Made by a program: the position numbers and the translations under genes
Notes under the pieces: generated by a model
What the model saw: the letters and a program-made list of their open reading frames with translations, nothing else
Told to the model about the DNA's origin: nothing
The model's database searches: none
Origin: Sternotherus odoratus
Taxonomy: Eukaryota; Chordata; Testudines; Kinosternidae
Length of the DNA stretch: 64,000 nucleotides
Reading direction: 5' to 3'
Assembly: GCA_032164245.1 (NCBI GenBank)
Contig: JAVMKO010000209.1
Coordinates: 620,001 to 684,000 of the forward strand
Part shown: piece after piece, positions 13,401-22,353 of the stretch
Layout: the number at the start of each line of letters is the position of its first letter
How positions within the stretch are numbered: the first letter of the stretch is position 1

Positions 13401-15047
13401 ACTGCAAATGTTTACGGAGTGAGCCTGTGTGACCGAGAAAACTAGCAGGCTCTGAATTTCAAAGGAAACTCACTGACAAGACTCTCAGCCCATAGAAAAT
13501 CCCCTCGCTCTCTCCGTCTGCATACACACAACACTTTCCCCCTCCCCCCGCCATTTGAAAAGCACATTGCACCCAGCTGAATGCTGGGATAGCTCCCATA
13601 ATGCACCACTCCCTGTGCCACTGAAAGTGCCGCAAATGTGGCCACGTCAGGACATGCTATAGTGCTATACCTATTGCTGTATATGGGGACAGCTGTAACC
13701 AAAAGTGCTATAATCCTGTAAGTGTAACCATGCCTCAGGCTGAGGAGTGAGTGAAGCATGGAATAGACCTGGGACTCCATAAGATACAAAAATGGTCCCT
13801 AAAAGTGTACAATAACCACAGTATGTGTTTACCATTAATGTGCTTTACTTTCTCTTTTCTACACAAGTTAATCACTCTGTATTGTGTCTGACATCCTCAG
13901 TCATTCTCAACTTGGGGCATTTCTCCAGCCCAAACAAGGAAAATTGGTAGTAGATGCCTCTTTTTAATTCAATGTCTGTTGTTTTTCACTTCCATTTCAG
14001 AGTGGAGACAGGCTCGCAACTATACAGGTAACAGAATACACATCTCTCCTGATAATCAAAAAAACATATTCATGCTTAAGAAAACTAGAAGCAGAACATA
14101 TTGCTATCATGGAGATGAAATCTGAGGCCCTATTCCATTTCATCTCAGGCCTTTCTCATTCAGTTCCTTCAACCAGTGTAACTTATACTAGAATCTGGCA
14201 AAATATAGTTGAGTATCAATAAGCTAAACATTCCAGGATCCCTTCCATTTTTGTGTTATGTTCAATCAAATATCACATCTCTGAAATATTTCAGAGTAAC
14301 CAGATTGTCAGAATAGAACAAAACCCGATATCAGTGGGAATTTTCCCTAAGTAAGGACAGTAGGAATCGGCCCCAAAGCTACATCTTCCACTTAGCAGTT
14401 CATACTGGCATTAGACTAAGTTTTTCTTTTTAAATCAAAATATCTTTTTGCAGATGAAATCACTCTCAATGCGGACACAGCCCACCCCAACCTCTTCATT
14501 GCTGGGGAAAAGAAGAGTTTGAAACATGAAGCCCAACCTCAGAAAGTCCAACCAAATCCAGAGCGGTTTGATTCGACTGTCTGTGTGCTGGGCTCTGAAG
14601 GATTCTCTGATGGAAAGCACTACTGGGAGGTGGATGTCATGAGCAGCACTGACTGGGACCTGGGAGTGGCCAGAAAATCAATACAAAGAAAAGGAAAACT
14701 TTCCCTGTCCCCTAAAGAGGGATTCTGGGCTCTGGGTCTGAGTGGGAGAGATTATTGGGCAAAAACAGACCCATGGACCCGGGTCAAAGTGCAGAAAAAG
14801 CCCAAGAAAATTGGAGTTTACCTTAGTTACCAAGAGGGTCAGGTGACCTTTTTCAATATAACTGACATGTCTGTGTTGTTCACATTTAATGGTTGTTCAT
14901 TCTCAGGAGAGGTTTATCCATTCTTTAAAAATTCCCACAAAGAAACAACAATGAGAATTTCTTCTATAAAAGATGAATGAGCTTAAAGTGGAACTGCCAC
15001 TCATTTTATCCCACTGTATCCTTGGAATTAAATTTCTCAGCAATAAA
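1459..15047 (+). CDS. Butyrophilin/TRIM-like gene, 3' portion (B30.2 gene), multi-exon
   Basis: Partial gene model assembled from splice signals and reading phase. The exons are 1,459-1,485 (27 bp), 6,868-6,888, 9,278-9,298 and 11,658-11,678 (21 bp each), 14,001-14,027 (27 bp) and the terminal exon 14,454-14,980, with AATAAA at 15,042. Every internal exon enters and leaves in phase 1, so any one can be skipped without changing frame. Strings of 21-bp heptad exons followed by a 27-bp exon and a B30.2 exon are typical of butyrophilins, which are type I membrane proteins of the B7 family with a cytoplasmic B30.2 ligand-sensing domain. The Ig and transmembrane exons are not in the window or not recognised, so a TRIM-type protein with a B30.2 end remains possible. 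The heptad exons sit in a tandemly repeated intron unit, so the juxtamembrane linker length has probably changed recently. Exon linkage is inferred from phase and spacing, not from transcripts. Confidence 0.65.
1828..1963 (+). mobile_element. Short MITE with GTTTCCCCGAAA termini
   Basis: The ends are inverted copies: the left reads GTTTCCCCGAAAATAAGAC and the right ends GTCTTACTTTCGGGGAAAC. TA dinucleotides flank both sides, which fits TA target duplication of mariner/Tc1-like elements. The whole element is about 135 bp with an AT-rich centre and an internal GTCTTATTTTCGGGG copy near the right end. It has no coding capacity. Confidence 0.75.
2180..2665. mobile_element. hAT-like non-autonomous element(s)
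   Basis: The segment contains repeated short modules such as AGTGTAGACACAGCC, CAGTGTAGACCTGCC and TATGTCGCTCAAGGG. These resemble the termini and body of the non-autonomous hAT families abundant in turtles. Two related sub-blocks end near 2,550 and 2,650, suggesting a nested or duplicated insertion. No transposase coding is visible. Confidence 0.45.
2666..3746. repeat. tRNA-like SINE fragment and intronic sequence
   Basis: At about 2,720-2,800 a tRNA-like head is visible: TAGCCCAATGGTTAGTGC resembles an A box and CCCAGGTTCAGTTGC a degenerate B box. At about 3,258-3,300 a CTGGACTAGATGACCTCTT motif matches the usual 3' end of CR1 elements. The rest looks like ordinary intron sequence with no recognised exon. 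Confidence 0.4.
4127..5080 (-). mobile_element. Short Helitron with C/G-skewed minisatellite body
   Basis: Read on the - strand, the element starts TCCTATATAATAAAAGG at 5,080. It ends with a hairpin (GCCC, 8-nt loop, GGGC) followed by TTTTACACTAG at 4,127. The 5'-TC start, 3' hairpin and CTAG end are the Helitron signature. Tandem unit B has the empty site: the flanks join there as A then T, exactly the AT dinucleotide Helitrons insert into. The body is C-rich on the + strand and built from diverged CCCACCC/CCTAACCTCC blocks, with a CpG-rich segment at about 4,840-5,040. No Rep/helicase is encoded, so it is non-autonomous. The long proline-rich frames inside it are composition artefacts. Confidence 0.85.
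5586..5652 (+). repeat. Imperfect hairpin, copy in unit A
   Basis: GGATCGTGTTATGCCTTT on the left pairs with AAGGTATAACACGATCC on the right, giving arms of about 26 nt with a few mismatches around a short AT-rich loop. A second copy lies at 7,992-8,058 and a decayed one near 11,222-11,280. The fold resembles a miRNA precursor or the core of a tiny MITE, and the sequence alone cannot decide which. Confidence 0.6.
6868..6888 (+). CDS. Heptad exon 1 of the butyrophilin-like gene
   Basis: A 21-bp exon between TTTCTTTGCAG and GTAAGTG. In phase 1 it encodes seven residues, DKLQVQL if the upstream base is G. Heptad exons of this size encode the coiled linker between the membrane and the B30.2 domain in butyrophilins. 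The copy in unit B has the same splice sites. Confidence 0.7.
   Translation: MNCKYN
7992..8058 (+). repeat. Imperfect hairpin, copy in unit B
   Basis: Same hairpin as in unit A. Two substitutions (GTGATGCC for GTTATGCC on the left, TACCACG for TAACACG on the right) fall in opposing arms at nearby positions. One mismatch of the unit A stem is repaired here (TCTCTGCTA replaces TCGCTGCTA). Confidence 0.6.
9278..9298 (+). CDS. Heptad exon 2 of the butyrophilin-like gene
   Basis: A 21-bp exon between TTTCTTTGCAG and GTAAGTG, encoding DELQVQL in phase 1. It matches heptad exon 1 apart from three bases, and DEL at its start also matches the pattern of the third exon. Splice signals are intact. Confidence 0.75.
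   Translation: MNSKYN
9369..10201. mobile_element. GC-rich fold-back MITE with TA target duplication
   Basis: The termini are inverted copies of CCGTATATACTCGAGTATA followed by (A/G)GCCGA, 25 of 26 bases matching. TA flanks both sides at 9,367-9,368 and 10,202-10,203. The paralogous position in unit A, near 6,950, has a single TATA with no insertion, proving the boundaries. Inside, two arms of about 235 bp (about 9,620-9,854 and 9,879-10,115) are near-perfect inverted repeats around a loop of about 25 bp, very GC- and CpG-rich and edged by long A and T runs. No transposase is present. TA duplication suggests a Tc1/mariner-type mobiliser. Confidence 0.85.
10349..11880 (+). repeat. Tandem intron unit C, shortened
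   Basis: Third copy of the unit, clearly older and lacking about 0.9 kb. After a GGCATTAGAAT motif at about 11,450 it jumps to the TTATTGGTGATTTTTACAGTAG segment that lies about 880 bp further on in units A and B. It ends with heptad exon 3. A fourth, more diverged fragment of the unit start lies at about 12,300-12,500. Confidence 0.8.
11658..11678 (+). CDS. Heptad exon 3, donor site damaged
   Basis: The acceptor TTTTCTGTGCAG is good and the 21 bp encode DELNIEL in phase 1. The position matching the GTAAGT donor of the other two copies reads ATAAGT. A single G to A change removes the invariant donor G, so this exon is probably skipped. Because the exon is symmetrical in phase, skipping would shorten the linker by seven residues without a frameshift. 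Confidence 0.6.
11881..13049. other. Intron with a fourth decayed unit fragment
   Basis: At about 12,300-12,500 the sequence repeats the start of the 2.4-kb unit (TTTGGGGGCTGATA, TTCCACTCCTGG, AGCAGAGCCAACAT), showing the array once extended further. I recognise no exon. The 150-codon frame on the - strand at 12,014-12,466 overlaps this repeat and is not considered a gene. Confidence 0.5.
13050..13740. mobile_element. hAT-like non-autonomous element
   Basis: The left end reads TGGTTACACTGGCACTTTATAG. The right end, reversed, begins ATGGTTACACTTACAGGATTATAG, giving recognisable inverted termini. The body contains repeated AGTGCTATA and GCGCTATA modules near both ends. No transposase frame is visible. 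Exact edges and target duplication are uncertain. Confidence 0.5.
14001..14027 (+). CDS. 27-bp exon before the B30.2 exon
   Basis: Follows CCATTTCAG and is followed by GTAACAG. In phase 1 it encodes EWRQARNYT. This matches the short exon before the PRY-SPRY exon in butyrophilins, which typically encodes a W-R-x-A-R-x-Y-like peptide. Phase agrees with the next exon. Confidence 0.75.
14454..14980 (+). CDS. B30.2 (PRY-SPRY) terminal exon
   Basis: Starts after TCTTTTTGCAG in phase 1 and runs 175 codons to a TGA at 14,978-14,980. It begins EITLNADTAHPNLF, the PRY start, in which the usual LDP motif reads LNA. The SPRY hallmarks follow: HYWEVDV at about residue 55, LGVARKS at about 70, a WTRVKV block near 110, a VYLSYQEGQVTFFN strand, and FSGEVYPFF near the end. 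Length and motif order fit a complete butyrophilin-type B30.2 domain. These cytoplasmic domains bind ligands or partner proteins in butyrophilins and TRIMs. The open frame and intact core motifs suggest a functional exon. Confidence 0.9.
15042..15047 (+). terminator. Polyadenylation signal of the B30.2 gene
   Basis: AATAAA lies 61 nt after the stop codon, in AT-rich sequence, in the expected place for the end of the transcript. Confidence 0.6.
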
Positions 15048-15180
15048 TTTGAATCACATTCTGCCTCCATATTGTCTGTGGTGCAATCTGTAAAACAGCA
15101 TAGATGCTCATTTTATGGCTGTAAATCTATGACATCACGTTTCTCCGCATTACATTCAAACTAGTTTTTACTGTGTACTT

Positions 15181-15440
15181 TGTGAGCTGCAAGGATCACT
15201 GGGGAGTTAGCAGTCTCTGAGGCCCTGGCACTCTAGGTAGAACCTCTCAGAAAGTAGTTCAGGGCTCTGGCCTCAGGCAGGGCAGAGTAACAGTCTAGTA
15301 AGCTCAGGACATAAGGAAGGGGGAAGCAATTAATGATCTTTGGTCTCAGACCCTCAGCAGGGCAGAGCTCAAAAAACTTTCTAGGGGCTCAGCCCCTCAG
15401 GTCGGGCAGAGCACTAACCAGTGTAGGGGCTCCAGGCCTC
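15181..15440. repeat. Short diverged repeats next to the gypsy fragment
   Basis: Modules of the type GGCCTCAGGCAGGGCAGAG recur about four times. They abut the truncated end of the reverse transcriptase fragment, and may belong to the LTR or untranslated part of the same element or to a separate minisatellite. Confidence 0.4.
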
Positions 15441-15900
15441 AGGATGACTGCCACCTGTATCAGGTGGTCTTCCAAGTGATGACTGTAAATTACAACATTG
15501 TCAAGAAAGGCAGTGGTATGCTCAACATTCACTATCATGGTGAATTGATAGAGCCCACTGGGTGTGGCAAAGGCTGTTTTCACTCTTGACCTGAGTTCCT
15601 GTGAGATCTGCCAATAGCCCGTGGTCAGATCTAGGGTGGTGATATAACAGGCCTCTTCGAGTCATCAGCCCAGGGCATCGGCATTGACCCTCCTGAAATC
15701 GATACAGAACTGATGAGTCTTGTACAGTTTGGGGACCAAAATTATGTGGCTACCCCACTCACTCCGGGACCTCTTGATGACCCCTAGGTTGAGCATCGCC
15801 TGTACCTCCCGGACAAACATGTCCCACATTTGATATGGAAGGGGTTTCACCACCTCGCAAATCACCTCCCCTGGGTTGGTTTGGATGGTGTGTTAGACCA
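15389..15900 (-). pseudogene. Ty3/gypsy-type reverse transcriptase fragment
   Basis: On the - strand the frames read EVQAMLNLGVIKRSRSEWGS, then FCIDFRRVN, then a KTAFATPSGLYQF block. FLDNVVIYSHHLEDHL stands where an active enzyme has the YxDD box. These are motifs 1-5 of a gypsy-type reverse transcriptase. The catalytic pair reads DN instead of DD, there are in-frame stops (for example after VNADALG), and the sequence breaks off before RNase H. It is the downstream half of the element whose protease and integrase lie beyond the DIRS insertion. Confidence 0.8.
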
Positions 15901-16467
15901 AAGTGATCTCTCTGAGTAAGACCATGAAGGTCTTAGGGATGGCCCCACAGAGGCACTTGGTTTGATTCCACAGTTCTTCCCTGAGGAACATCCCTCCCCT
16001 AGAGTGGATCATCGGGCTTGACTGTCATGGGGGTCTGGGGCCCCAGTTCTGGTTTTGGGGTGAATCAGCAGCTCCCCTTCTTCTTCGAGTGATTGCTCAC
16101 ATGCATTCCAATTAGGTTAGGTACGCGCAGCGGGCCTGGTTGCCGGGCAGATTTTTCCCCTAGCTATAGGCTGGGCGAGCAGGGAGCCCCCTAGAGTGGC
16201 GCCCTCATGGCGACCCATAAATACCCCTGCGGCTCAGCGACCATCTTCAGTTCCTTCTTACCACAGACGAGCTGGTTGTAGGAACAGAGGAGTTCTGCGT
16301 CTTAGCGTTCTCCTCATCTCCTAGCTATTGTGCTTTCGTTTATAGTTGTGTTTATAGTTCTAGTTAATGGTTAATAGTTATAGTTCAATAGGTGTAGTTA
16401 GAGTTGTTAATTAACTGTTATAGTGTAAATAGTGTTAAGTGCAGGGTTACTCCTGCCCCCGGAGCTT

Positions 16468-19033
16468 ATGTCGCCTAAGGCTCCGGGCTTCAAACATTGC
16501 TCAGAGTGTGGGAAGCCCATGCCAGTGGGCGACCCACACTCTAGGTGCCTAAAGTGCTTGGGGGAATCGCACTTAGCAGATACTTGTAAAATCTGCAAAT
16601 CGTTTAAGCCGAGGACCTGCAAAGACCGTGAGTCCCGGCTGCGACACATTCTAATGGAGGCGGCTCTCCAACCGGTCTCAGGGGCGGCACCGGGCCCCGC
16701 TCCCAAGCCGCAGAAGTCTAAACCTCGGCACCGGTCGCGTTCGCCCGGTACCAAGAGGAGGAGAGACCCCCAGCCTCGCCCAGCCCCGGCAGCAGACCGC
16801 GCGGGGACGTTGGCGCCGATATCGCTGGCATCGACTCCGGACGGCGGCCGTCCGGATGACCAGACCTCGACACCGGCACCAGCACCGACACCGGCACCGG
16901 CACTGGCACCGGCACCGATGACTCCGGCGACCCGGACGGGCCCGTTGAGTCTGGTGCGAGTGGTCTCCCCACTCCGCCTGCCGGTCCCGCAGCAGCTTCC
17001 CTCCATGCCGGAGGCGTTCGCTGCTGCGCAGGAGCTGCTGTCGGTGAGCTCACCGCAGCGGCAACCCCGTTCCAAGGGCAAGCCACCCTTGATGGGGGAG
17101 GAGATCGCGGCTCAGAGCCCAGCAGGGCAGGAACGCTGCTCGATCTCGCGGCGCCGATCAGACTCCCGGTACCGGTCAGCTTCCCGGCACCGGTCGCAGT
17201 CTCGGCGCCGCACAGAGCTGAGACCCTGATCCAGGTCTCCGGATGGACGTTCCCGTCGCTCTCGCTCCCCTCGCCGGTCTGAGTCCCGGGGCCGATCGGA
17301 GTCCCAGCGTCCACGTTCACGGGGCCGGTCGTACTCTCGGCACCGGTCGTACTCCCGGTACCGGTCCGTCAGCTCCTGCCGTGGCCACCCTCGACGCCGC
17401 TCTTCGGGCCATTCCTCGTCCCGGCACCGCTCGAGGTCCCAGCGCCGCTCACCGCATCGGTACCGCTCGACATCGCGGCGCCGATCTCCGAGGTGCCGGT
17501 CGATCTCACGGCACCGCTCCCGCTCCAGACAGCCATCCCCGGGACGCAGGTCACCTTACGGGAGATACCGATCGAGGTCCCCCTACCGGTGGCGTACCTC
17601 TCGGCACTGGTCACCACGCTACACCGACAGCTACACCGACAGCGCTCCCCGAGCCACGCGTCGGAGCGACATGCGTCTCCGGACCGGCACCTCCGGCACT
17701 GGTCGAGGAGCCAGCCAAAGCGCCGAGAGTCTTCGGGGGTATGGCCCCATCAGCCCTCGGCACCGGAGGCCCCACAGCTTGGAGAGGGGGCACACTGGCC
17801 GTCACCTATGGCCTCCGGGTCTCCTCGCTCGACCCAGGCAGCGCAGATGCACTCCAGTTGGCCTGCCTGGGACACCTGGGCCTACACCCAACCCCGCTCA
17901 ACCCAATCTGAGCCGGGGTTTCCTCTCCGATCCGAGGCTATCGCAGAACCAGGGGTAGCCCCATCTCAGGTGGCCCCCCGCTCGGAGGGGCACCACAGCC
18001 CGGATCCTGGCTCCTACCCCTCCCCGGCACGGGTTGAGGCGGTAGCAGGAACCTCCTCCGCCAGTCCCCCCACGGTGGACCTTACTAACTACCCAAACTT
18101 GCTAAAAGCTGTGGCCACAAACATGAATCTCCCCATGGAGGAGGTCCCAGTGGTGGAGGACCCAGTCACCACTATGCTTACTAAGGGTACACCGACCCGG
18201 GTGGTGGTGCCCTTTATCAATACCATTAGGCAAAACATGGCCACGCTGTGGAAGACCCCAGTTTCTCTCCCCCCACGGCGAGGGGGGTAGGGAAAAGGTA
18301 TTTTGTCCCGGCCAAGGGGTATGAACATCTTTATATTCATCCGCCGCCTTCCTCATTAGTGGTGGACTCCGTAAATAATAAGGAGCGCCATGGACAAGAG
18401 GCCCAGGTCCCCAAAACTAGGGAGGCGAGGCGCCTGGACCATTTTGGCAGGAAGGTCTACTCGTCCGGGGGCCTTCAACTGCGAGTGGCCAACCACCAGG
18501 CACTCCTAAGCCGCCACCACTTTGACACGGTGGAGGCCCTCACCAAACTGGAAAACTTTGTCCAGCAGGAGGGCAAACAAGAATTTAAGGCCCTACTCCA
18601 CCAAAGTAGGGACATCTCCCGTTATGCCCTACAAGCGGCCTTAGATTCGGCAGATTCGGTGGCAAGAACAATGGCCTCAGGCATCGCCCTCCACCGTGCT
18701 GCATGGCTCCAGTCATCCAACCTGGCCCCAGCCATGCAGCATAAAATACAGGACCTTCCTTTCAAAGGCCAATCCCTCTTTTCGGAGGACACTGACACCC
18801 ACCTCCAGGCCCTAAAGGACAGGGGTGTCACACTCAAGACCCTCGGAATGCATACCCCGGGTCAACAGAAACGCCCCTTCCTGCCACCACGCAGGAAGTT
18901 CTTTCCTGTTGCGCGCCCGCCCCAGGACTCCTCTCGTAGGAGAGATCGGACCTACCGTCGTAGACCGGGGCCCCGACAGGGAGCGAAACATCAGGGCCCC
19001 AAGCCACCCCAGGGGCCCAAGCTTGCCTTTTGA
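16468..19033 (+). pseudogene. DIRS ORF1, gag-like with zinc-knuckle and RS-rich region (broken)
   Basis: The likely start is ATG at 16,468 (MSPKAPGFKHC). Near the N-terminus is a Cys/His cluster: CSEC, then HSRCLKCLGESHLADTCKIC, a CCHC-type zinc-knuckle arrangement expected to bind nucleic acid. After a low-complexity P/A/T segment comes a strongly arginine-serine rich tract (about 17,140-17,610) with repeated RYRS, RHRS and SRSP units. A TGA at 17,227-17,229 interrupts it where CGA would continue the pattern, a likely CpG transition. The frame then shifts near 17,630 and again near 18,285. The C-terminal part, through QGPKLAF at 19,033, includes a helical capsid-like stretch around LTKLENFVQQEGKQEFKALL. 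It overlaps ORF2 in another frame. No protein similarity search was done, so the gag assignment rests on position and the zinc-knuckle. Confidence 0.8.
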
Positions 19034-20943
19034 AGGTGCGCCCGGGGGCAGAGCACCAGTTGTCAACCTGGATCCTCCCTTTGGAGATCGTCTGTCCCAC
19101 TTCCGCCGTGCATGGTCGGACATTACATCGGACCAGTGGGTCCTCCGCACGGTGGAGGTGGGATATTCGCTCCAGCTTGCCTCTACTCCTCCCTCCCACC
19201 CACCCTCCTCGTCCCTCTTCAGGGACCCCTCTCACGAGCAACTCCTCGTACAGGAGGTGAGGTCGCTCTTCGCACTCGGAGCCATTGAGCCCGTACCAGC
19301 GGAGTTCAAAGGGAAGGGGTTCTCCTCCCGCTACTTCCTGATCCCCAAGGCGAAAGGGGGCTTACGGCCCATCCTAGACCTGCGTGGACTCAACGCTCAC
19401 ATGATCCGGTTCAAGTTCTGCATGGTCACCTTGGGCACCATTATTCCTTCCCTGGATCCGGGAGACTGGTTCGCTGCCCTCGACATGAAGGACGCTTACT
19501 TTCACGTGAGCATCAAGCCCTCACACAGGCGTTACCTCCGCTTCATGGTGGCGGGGGAACACTACCAATTTGCCGTCCTGCCCTTTGGACTATCCACCAC
19601 ACCCAGGGTGTTCACAAAGTGCATGGCAGTGGTAGCGGCTTTCCTTCGGCGCCGCGGGGTACAACTCTACCCGTACCTCGATGACTGGCTGATCCGAGGC
19701 GCCTCCAGGGACCAAGTGAGAGCACACATGCAGTTAGTCATCAGCACGTTCGACCGCTTGGACATCCTCCTCAACAGGGAGAAGTCCACCCTGGAGCCAG
19801 CCCAGAAAATAGAGTTCATAGGGGCCCTACTAGACTCCACAGTAGCAAGGGCATCCCTGCCTCAGCCTCGATTCCTCACCATACGGACGGCCATCACACA
19901 GCTGCACGCCTGTCCCATGGCTACAGTCCGAGTCTTCCTCAGCCTGTTAGGTCACATGGCATCGTGCACTCACGTCATACAGCATGCCAGTCGTGGCTCT
20001 TCAGTCGTGGCTCGCAGTGGCCTACAGACCGAGAAGAGACAGTATGGACACCCTCCTCTCCATTCCCAGGGCTACCCTATCCACTCTGGATTGGTGGGAA
20101 GACCAGGACAATGCCTGCCAGGGGGTCCCCTTCCTTCCCCCCAGCCCATCCATGTCCCTGGTGACAGACGCTTCGTCCCTAGGGTGGGGAGCTCACCTCG
20201 GGGAACTCAGGACCCAAGGCCTCTGGTCGGACACAGATCTCTGCCTCCACATCAATGTCAGAGAACTGAGGGCCGTCCGCCTCGCGTGCCAGGCATTCCA
20301 GGACACACTGCGGGGTCACTGTGTGGCGGTGATGACAGACAACACCACAGCCCAGTACTATATCAACAAACAAGGCGGGGCCCGCTCCAGCCCCTTGTGC
20401 CAGGAGGCGACTCTCCTGTGGGAATTCTGTATAGCCCACGCTATTCACCCAGTGACCTCGTTCCTCCCGGGAGTCCAGAACACACTGGCAGACCACCTCA
20501 GCAGGTCCTTTATGACACATGAGTGGTCCCTCCGGCCAGATGTCATCCGGCCGATCTTCCTGAAGTGGGGATTTCCCCACATCGATCTCTTCGCCTCCAG
20601 GCAGAACAGGAAGTGCCTCCAGTTCTGCTCCTTCCGAGGCAGCGCCAAGGGATCCTTGACAGATGCCTTTCTCCTACTCTGGACAGGGCACCTGTTCTAC
20701 ATGTTCCCTCCGATCCCGCTACTACACAAGGTGATCCTGAAGATCAGACGGGACAGAGCGCAGGTCATCCTTGTAGCCCCAGCCTGGCCCAGACAGTGCT
20801 GGTATGCATCCCTCCTCCAGCTGTCCAGGGCCCCTCCCATCAGCCTCCCGCTGTGGCCGGACCTGATCTCCCAGGACCACGGTCGTCTGCTGCACCCAGA
20901 TCTGCAGTCCCTTCACCTCACAGCGTGGCTGCTCCATGGCTGA
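18825..20943 (+). pseudogene. DIRS ORF2, reverse transcriptase-RNase H (one frameshift)
   Basis: RT motifs follow in order: FSSRYFLIPKAKGGLRPILD, then LDMKDAYFHVSI, then FAVLPFGLSTTPRVF, then YPYLDDWLIRG at about 19,668-19,700 with the YLDD catalytic box intact, then a LNREKSTLEP block. Near 19,980 the frame shifts by one base. The next frame carries RNase H: LVTDASSLGWGAHL, ELRAVRLAC, MTDNTTAQYYINKQGG and NTLADHLSR give the D-E-D-D residues. The last part, with HIDLFASRQNRK, SLTDAFLLLWTGH and VILVAPAWPRQCWY, matches the region annotated in DIRS elements as methyltransferase-like. It ends with TGA at 20,941-20,943, inside the recombinase frame. The first part overlaps ORF1, so the true start is uncertain. 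Confidence 0.9.
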
Positions 20944-21989
20944 GAGGTCCGGAACTCTTATGCTCAGCAGAGGTGCAAGGTGTTCTTCTGGGCAGCAGGA
21001 AACCATCGACCAGAAGCACCTACACAGCAAAGTGGACCCGCTTCTCGGCTTGGTGTAGAGATCATGACACCATCCCCGTTGAAGCCCCTGTCCCGCGCAT
21101 CTTGGACTACCTGTTAGGTCTTAGACAACAAGGCCTTTCTACCTCCACTATCCGGGTCCACTTGGCCGCTATCTCGGCTTTCCACCCTGGCCAGGCGAAC
21201 CACTCGGTCTTCTCCGACCCTGTGGTGTATCGGTTTCTTAAGGGTCTAGACAAGCTGTACCTGAACATTAAGCGTCCCATTCCACCCTGGGACCTGAATC
21301 TTGTGCTCTCACACCTCACTTTGCCCCCGTTTGAGCCCCTCGCCACGTGCTCTTTACTCCACCTTTCCTGGAAGGTGGCGTTCCTAGTGGCTATCACCTC
21401 GGCTCGTAGAGTGTCAGAAATCCGTGCCCTGACCTCCGAGCCACCCTACACCATTTTCCATAAAGACAAGGTGCAGCTACGTCCCCACCCGGCCTTTCTG
21501 CCTAAGATGGTCTCCCCCTTCCATATTAATCAAGACATTTGCCTTCCGGTCTTTTACCCGAGGCCACACACCTCTGGAAGGGAGCAGCAATTACACACGG
21601 ACGTTAGAAGGGCTCTTGCTTTTTATTTAGACAGAACAAAGCAATTCAGAAAGACAACCCAACTTTTTGTAGCAGTTGCGGAGAGGATGAAGGGCCAGCC
21701 AATCTCAGCCCAAAAGCTCTCCTCCTGGATTACCTCGTGTATTCACACCTGTTATGAACTCGCGAACAGACCTGTCGAGAGAGTAACAGCACACTCCACG
21801 AGAGCGCAGGCATCCACTGCGGCCTTCCGGGAGGGAGTCTCTATCACAGACATCTGTAAGGCGGCTACCTGGTCCTCCGTCCATACCTTCGCCGCTCATT
21901 ACGCCATTGTCCAGCAGACCAGGGACGATGCGGCGTTTGGGTCAGCGGTCTTACGATCTGCAATGGGTCAACCCGACTCCACCTCCTAG
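20944..21989 (+). pseudogene. DIRS ORF3, tyrosine recombinase
   Basis: This frame stays open from upstream of 20,943 to TAG at 21,989, so the recombinase overlaps ORF2 as is usual in DIRS. The N-terminal SAM-like DNA-binding part reads STRSTYTAKWTRFSAWC and RQQGLSTSTIRVHLAAISAF. The catalytic domain shows SARRVSEIRAL (first catalytic Arg), HSTRA at 21,792-21,806 (HxxR) and AHYAIVQQ with the presumed nucleophile Tyr at 21,900-21,902. All key residues of the R...HxxR...Y set are present, so the enzyme itself may be nearly intact. In the family it inserts the circular DNA copy into the genome. I call it a pseudogene only because the whole element is broken. Confidence 0.9.
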
Positions 21990-22007
21990 GTGTTGCTAGT
22001 AGTCACC

Positions 22008-22105
22008 TAATTGGAATGCATGTGAGCAATCACTCGAAGAAGAAAACAGGGTTACTTACTTGTAACTGTTGTTCTTCAAGATGTGTTGCTCACATCCATT
22101 CCAGA
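22008..22105. other. Internal complementary region of the DIRS element
   Basis: The stretch from CCTAATTGGAATGCATGTG to CTCACATCCATTCC is made of reverse complements of the two extreme ends of the element, joined in circular order. In DIRS replication it acts as a template for aligning the ends. GGAATG(C/G)ATGTGAGCAA occurs in both halves. Confidence 0.85.
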
Positions 22106-22353
22106 CCCACCCTCCTTCCCCACTGTCGGTTTAGCCGGCAAGAAGGAACTGAAGATGGTGGCTGAGCCGCAGGGGTATTTATGGGTCGCCATGAGGGCGC
22201 CACTCTAGGGGGCTCCCTGCTCGCCCAGACTGTAGCTAGGGGAAAAAATCTGCCCGGCAACCAGGCCCGCTGTGCGTACCTAACCTAATTGGAATGGATG
22301 TGAGCAACACATCTCGAAGAACAACAGTTACAAGTAAGTAATCCTGTTTTCTT

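Larger units (their letters stand above)
16078..22353 (+). mobile_element. Nearly complete DIRS-family retrotransposon
   Basis: A 6.3-kb tyrosine-recombinase retroelement. The left terminus (about 16,078-16,290) and right terminus (about 22,110-22,353) are inverted copies, each with a CATAAATACCCC TATA-like stretch. Between the last ORF and the right terminus, at about 22,008-22,105, lies the internal complementary region. Its left half is the reverse complement of the extreme left end (CACTCGAAGAAG) and its right half that of the extreme right end (GTTACTTACTTGTAACTG). This architecture is diagnostic of DIRS elements, which integrate through a circular intermediate and leave no target duplication. 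It encodes a gag-like protein, RT/RNase H with a probable methyltransferase-like part, and a tyrosine recombinase. One stop and several frameshifts make this copy inactive. It splits a gypsy-type element of the opposite strand. Confidence 0.93.
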
